A DNA stretch of 42,956 nt from an uncultured Bacteroidales bacterium (GTDB lineage Bacteria; Bacteroidota; Bacteroidia; Bacteroidales; UBA932), in contig UQWT01000012.1 in NCBI GenBank assembly GCA_900544815.1, forward strand, positions 1 to 42,956, in the 5' to 3' direction. The notes beneath the pieces are model-generated. The model did no database searches. It was not told where the DNA came from and saw only the letters and a program-made list of their open reading frames with translations. Numbering within the stretch: the stretch's first letter is position 1; every line of letters begins with the position of its first letter. The position numbers and the translations under genes are program-made. This document shows positions 41,148 through 42,956 of the stretch, in pieces.

Positions 41148-42144
41148 TCTCCAATATGCGCTGTGCAGCCTCCAAGCAGCGGCTATTGCCACTCCCCATC
41201 AAGTCTGCATAGATTAATATAGCAGGAACAGTTCTGTTACCTGTTCCCCAATTCCAAAATTTGTTGTATATATGAATTTCGCCATTCACATCTTGTCTGA
41301 CGGCACCTGTTCGCATAAGATGTGCGGCCGGTAATTCTGTATATATATCAAAACTTCCTGGTTGTAAGTAGCCATCCGTCAAGTTTGCAGCAGGTTCTCC
41401 TCCCCATGACATTCCCTGTGGCAATGCAATGTTTTTCCACTCATTTCTATGCTCTTCTGTTCTAAATGTCATAGTACCTACCAACAATTTGGGTTTCAAC
41501 ACTTCATTGTAATTGCCTACCCATAAGTCAAGCAATTTCTTCTTGTCTTTTATTACACGACCTTTTTGGGTACCACAAACAAAATCACGTCTTACAAGTT
41601 CGTCCAAGACATTTTTCACGCTTCCCAAAGATACGCCAATCTGCTTTTTTATCTCTCGATAGGGTCTCTTTACATTGTCTGCATCTTGCAATAGATAGAA
41701 AACAACCTTCAATCCTGCATCTTGAAATGCAGAATAGGTCTTTACCTTGGATTCAGTGTTTTTCCTTCCTTGATTGGATATTTGAAAAATCAAGTTTCCT
41801 GCCTCTGTATATCTAACAAGACAGTTTCCTGCACAGTCTATAAAGTTGATACCATTTTTTGTCAACTCTGTTGACACCTGTGGAGTTATGTATTGCGTGA
41901 CAAGCAATATTTGCTGTTTGTCACTTTTCAAAACTTGCATTGTTGCTAATGTCTGATTTAATGTAGCCTTGGTTATGTTTTCTTTTACAAGGCACACAAA
42001 ATCTACATTCATTATCTTAACGATGGTATCATTTCCATTGGCGCCATCCCCTTTTTCTGTAGTTGTAGAAACAACATTATCCATAGGAAGGCTTGCTTTT
42101 AGAGCATCTAATGCTTGGTTTATTATGATACTGTCTGCCATCAT
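41125..42144 (-). CDS. AbiEi-like antitoxin/transcriptional autoregulator
   Basis: A 339-residue protein of the COG4861/AbiEi-like type. The N-terminal half (about 60-140) looks like a restriction-endonuclease-like fold with QQILLVTQYITPQVSTELTK and the conserved GINFIDCAGNCLVRY. A winged helix-turn-helix follows (about 145-205, LKVVFYLLQ, YREIKKQIGVSLGSVKNVLDELVRRDFV). The C-terminal region (220-335) ends with PAILIYADLMGSGNSRCLEAAQRIL. In known AbiE systems the AbiEi protein represses its own promoter and neutralises the nucleotidyltransferase without tight binding. It is the first gene of the operon and has an operator-like palindrome at its promoter. Confidence 0.8.
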   Translation of the reverse strand: MMADSIIINQALDALKASLPMDNVVSTTTEKGDGANGNDTIVKIMNVDFVCLVKENITKATLNQTLATMQVLKSDKQQILLVTQYITPQVSTELTKNGINFIDCAGNCLVRYTEAGNLIFQISNQGRKNTESKVKTYSAFQDAGLKVVFYLLQDADNVKRPYREIKKQIGVSLGSVKNVLDELVRRDFVCGTQKGRVIKDKKKLLDLWVGNYNEVLKPKLLVGTMTFRTEEHRNEWKNIALPQGMSWGGEPAANLTDGYLQPGSFDIYTELPAAHLMRTGAVRQDVNGEIHIYNKFWNWGTGNRTVPAILIYADLMGSGNSRCLEAAQRILENELKDFK

Positions 42145-42175
42145 TCTATGTTATTTTGTTCAATATTCAAACCAC

Positions 42176-42192
42176 GTTCAATTAGATTGAAC
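42176..42192. promoter_or_regulatory. operator-like palindrome upstream of the AbiE-like operon
   Basis: GTTCAAT-TAG-ATTGAAC is a perfect 7-bp inverted repeat. A third GTTCAAT half-site lies at 42158-42164. The group falls between the predicted -7 box and the start codon, covering the expected transcription start, as expected for a repressor site bound by the AbiEi-like protein. Confidence 0.65.
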
Positions 42193-42196
42193 ACTG

Positions 42197-42204
42197 CAAA
42201 GATA
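42197..42204 (-). promoter_or_regulatory. -7 promoter box of the AbiE-PP2C operon
   Basis: On the minus strand TATCTTTG matches TAnnTTTG, 52 nt before the start codon. No -33 TTG is visible at 19-21 nt. Confidence 0.5.
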
Positions 42205-42376
42205 ATGAACAAAACTAAAACTTAGTAATCTTAAAAAAATAACTTGGTAATCTTTAATTGTCTTTTCGGTCTATATTTCTTTTCTCAAAAATACTCCTAA
42301 ATCTTTACCAACTTATTTTTTAACGCTTACTTAAGAACTTTTTATTCAATACCATTTAACATAGTGTCAAGATTTA

Positions 42377-42430
42377 ACGCAGAAAATTACAAGAGTTTTA
42401 TATTGAAAATCATTGGAATTTTGTAACTCC
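42377..42430 (+). repeat. right 54-bp direct repeat flanking the AbiE-PP2C operon
   Basis: Identical to 39455-39508 and in the same orientation. It lies between the operon promoter and the outer-membrane protein gene. The distance between repeat starts is 2922 bp. The remaining part of the 42145-42571 gap is AT-rich and holds the promoter and operator. Confidence 0.9.
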
Positions 42431-42571
42431 ACAAAAGAAACCATAATTATATATCTTATGTATTACAATGGTTTGTTCGTATTCAAAGACTGTTGTACCA
42501 AAATTACCACCAGGCGTGCAGTATTTTCCCGTCTCATGCGTTTAATCTGTGCAAAATATAAAATAAAAATT

Positions 42572-42910
42572 ATGTCAAAAAGATTATTACTACTGTCATT
42601 CATTTTCCTTTCTGCAATTGTCTATGTATCTGCACAGACAAAATCAAATTTAAACATTGTGGTCTCTCCCCAGCTCAACGAAAATTTCAGTGTGAGAGCA
42701 GGCGTTGATGTTGATATACAATTCAATAAAAGATGGAGTTTTGTACCCGGAGCACACTGGTCTCTTAGGAGTAGAAATGAAAATGAGACCTCAACTGTGA
42801 ATAGTGTCACCACAACAGTGGATTACAAAGACAGATCTCATTTTATTACAGTACCGCTCAGATGCGGGATTAGGATAAATAGGGACTGTCGTTTAATGTT
42901 TTCTATTTGA
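42572..42910 (+). pseudogene. outer-membrane beta-barrel protein, prematurely ended
   Basis: I start at ATG 42572, which gives a clean signal peptide (SKRLLLLSFIFLSAIVYVSAQ); the longer frame to 42413 overlaps the direct repeat. The mature part (KSNLNIVVSPQLNENFSVRAGVDVDIQFN, then RWSFVPGAHWSLRSR and SHFITVPLRCGIRI) is the start of an OmpA-like/porin-type barrel. It ends after 112 residues at a TGA where such proteins usually continue (FSIGP-type sequence). The last 46 bases are more GC-rich and do not continue a barrel, so the gene seems broken by mutation, insertion or an assembly junction near 42908. Confidence 0.6.
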
Positions 42911-42956
42911 CCGAAGCAGCCGACTAGTCCCATCCATTTCTGCGTTCGGGTCACCA

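Overview
The window looks like a chromosomal segment of a Bacteroidota, most likely Bacteroidales, genome. The evidence is the gene families (DUF3078, WbqC, FadL-like OmpP1, DUF4476, short archaeal/eukaryotic-type ProS, the rsfS-ftsH-cdsA order, the Bacteroidota-type lpxD-lpxC-fabZ-lpxA cluster), the near absence of Shine-Dalgarno sites, and several TAnnTTTG -7 promoter boxes (one with a TTG exactly 19 nt upstream, in front of tRNA-Phe). A secreted bile-salt-hydrolase-like enzyme would fit a gut habitat, but the family or genus cannot be fixed from here.

Layout. 1-3377 (minus): start of an unidentified gene, a DUF3078 outer-membrane protein, an unnamed conserved protein and proS. 3545-6292 (plus): a Trp/Tyr/Gly-rich lipoprotein and a FadL-like barrel. 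6348-10337 (minus): WbqC-like gene and the lipid A operon lpxD-lpxC-fabZ-lpxA. 10511-12565 (plus): tmk and a MauE/DoxX-like membrane protein. 12571-15477 (minus): an LptD-like LPS assembly barrel. 15585-20876 (plus): N-acetylmuramoyl-L-alanine amidase, MCE/MlaD protein, dnaA behind an AT-rich region with DnaA-box-like sites, and pepD. 20946-22431: rpe and birA converge on a perfect 36-bp palindrome. 22505-26419 (plus): rsfS-ftsH-cdsA-psd. 26444-34394 (minus): 5'-nucleotidase, pyrF, M20 dipeptidase, clpX, clpP and a cation/proton antiporter. 34778-36294 (plus): choloylglycine-hydrolase-family enzyme and a DUF4476 remnant. 36488-38695 (minus): priA.

The last 4 kb, from tRNA-Phe (38819) on, is accessory. 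An orphan PIN-domain toxin-like gene is followed by a compact three-gene minus-strand operon: an AbiEi-like antitoxin/autoregulator, an AbiEii-like nucleotidyltransferase and a PP2C-type protein phosphatase. A 54-bp perfect direct repeat, which decays over a further ~20 bp, flanks the operon, and a GTTCAAT-TAG-ATTGAAC operator-like palindrome sits in its promoter. This is the best candidate for an undescribed system: a type IV toxin-antitoxin-like pair with a built-in protein phosphatase, carried as a cassette of about 2.9 kb.

Two genome-wide signals also stand out. The 10-mer TGTCGGGAAG occurs seven times exactly, plus three near-matches, on both strands, in several reading frames and between genes; random expectation is about 0.08. 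That pattern resembles a DNA-uptake or other DNA-level signal sequence. Separately, a family of GCTTTGGC/GCTTTAGC repeats fills several intergenic regions and resembles an in-frame repeat in the amidase linker. Finally, lpxC and fabZ, usually one fused gene in Bacteroidota, are separate here by one nucleotide of frame at an A6 run.
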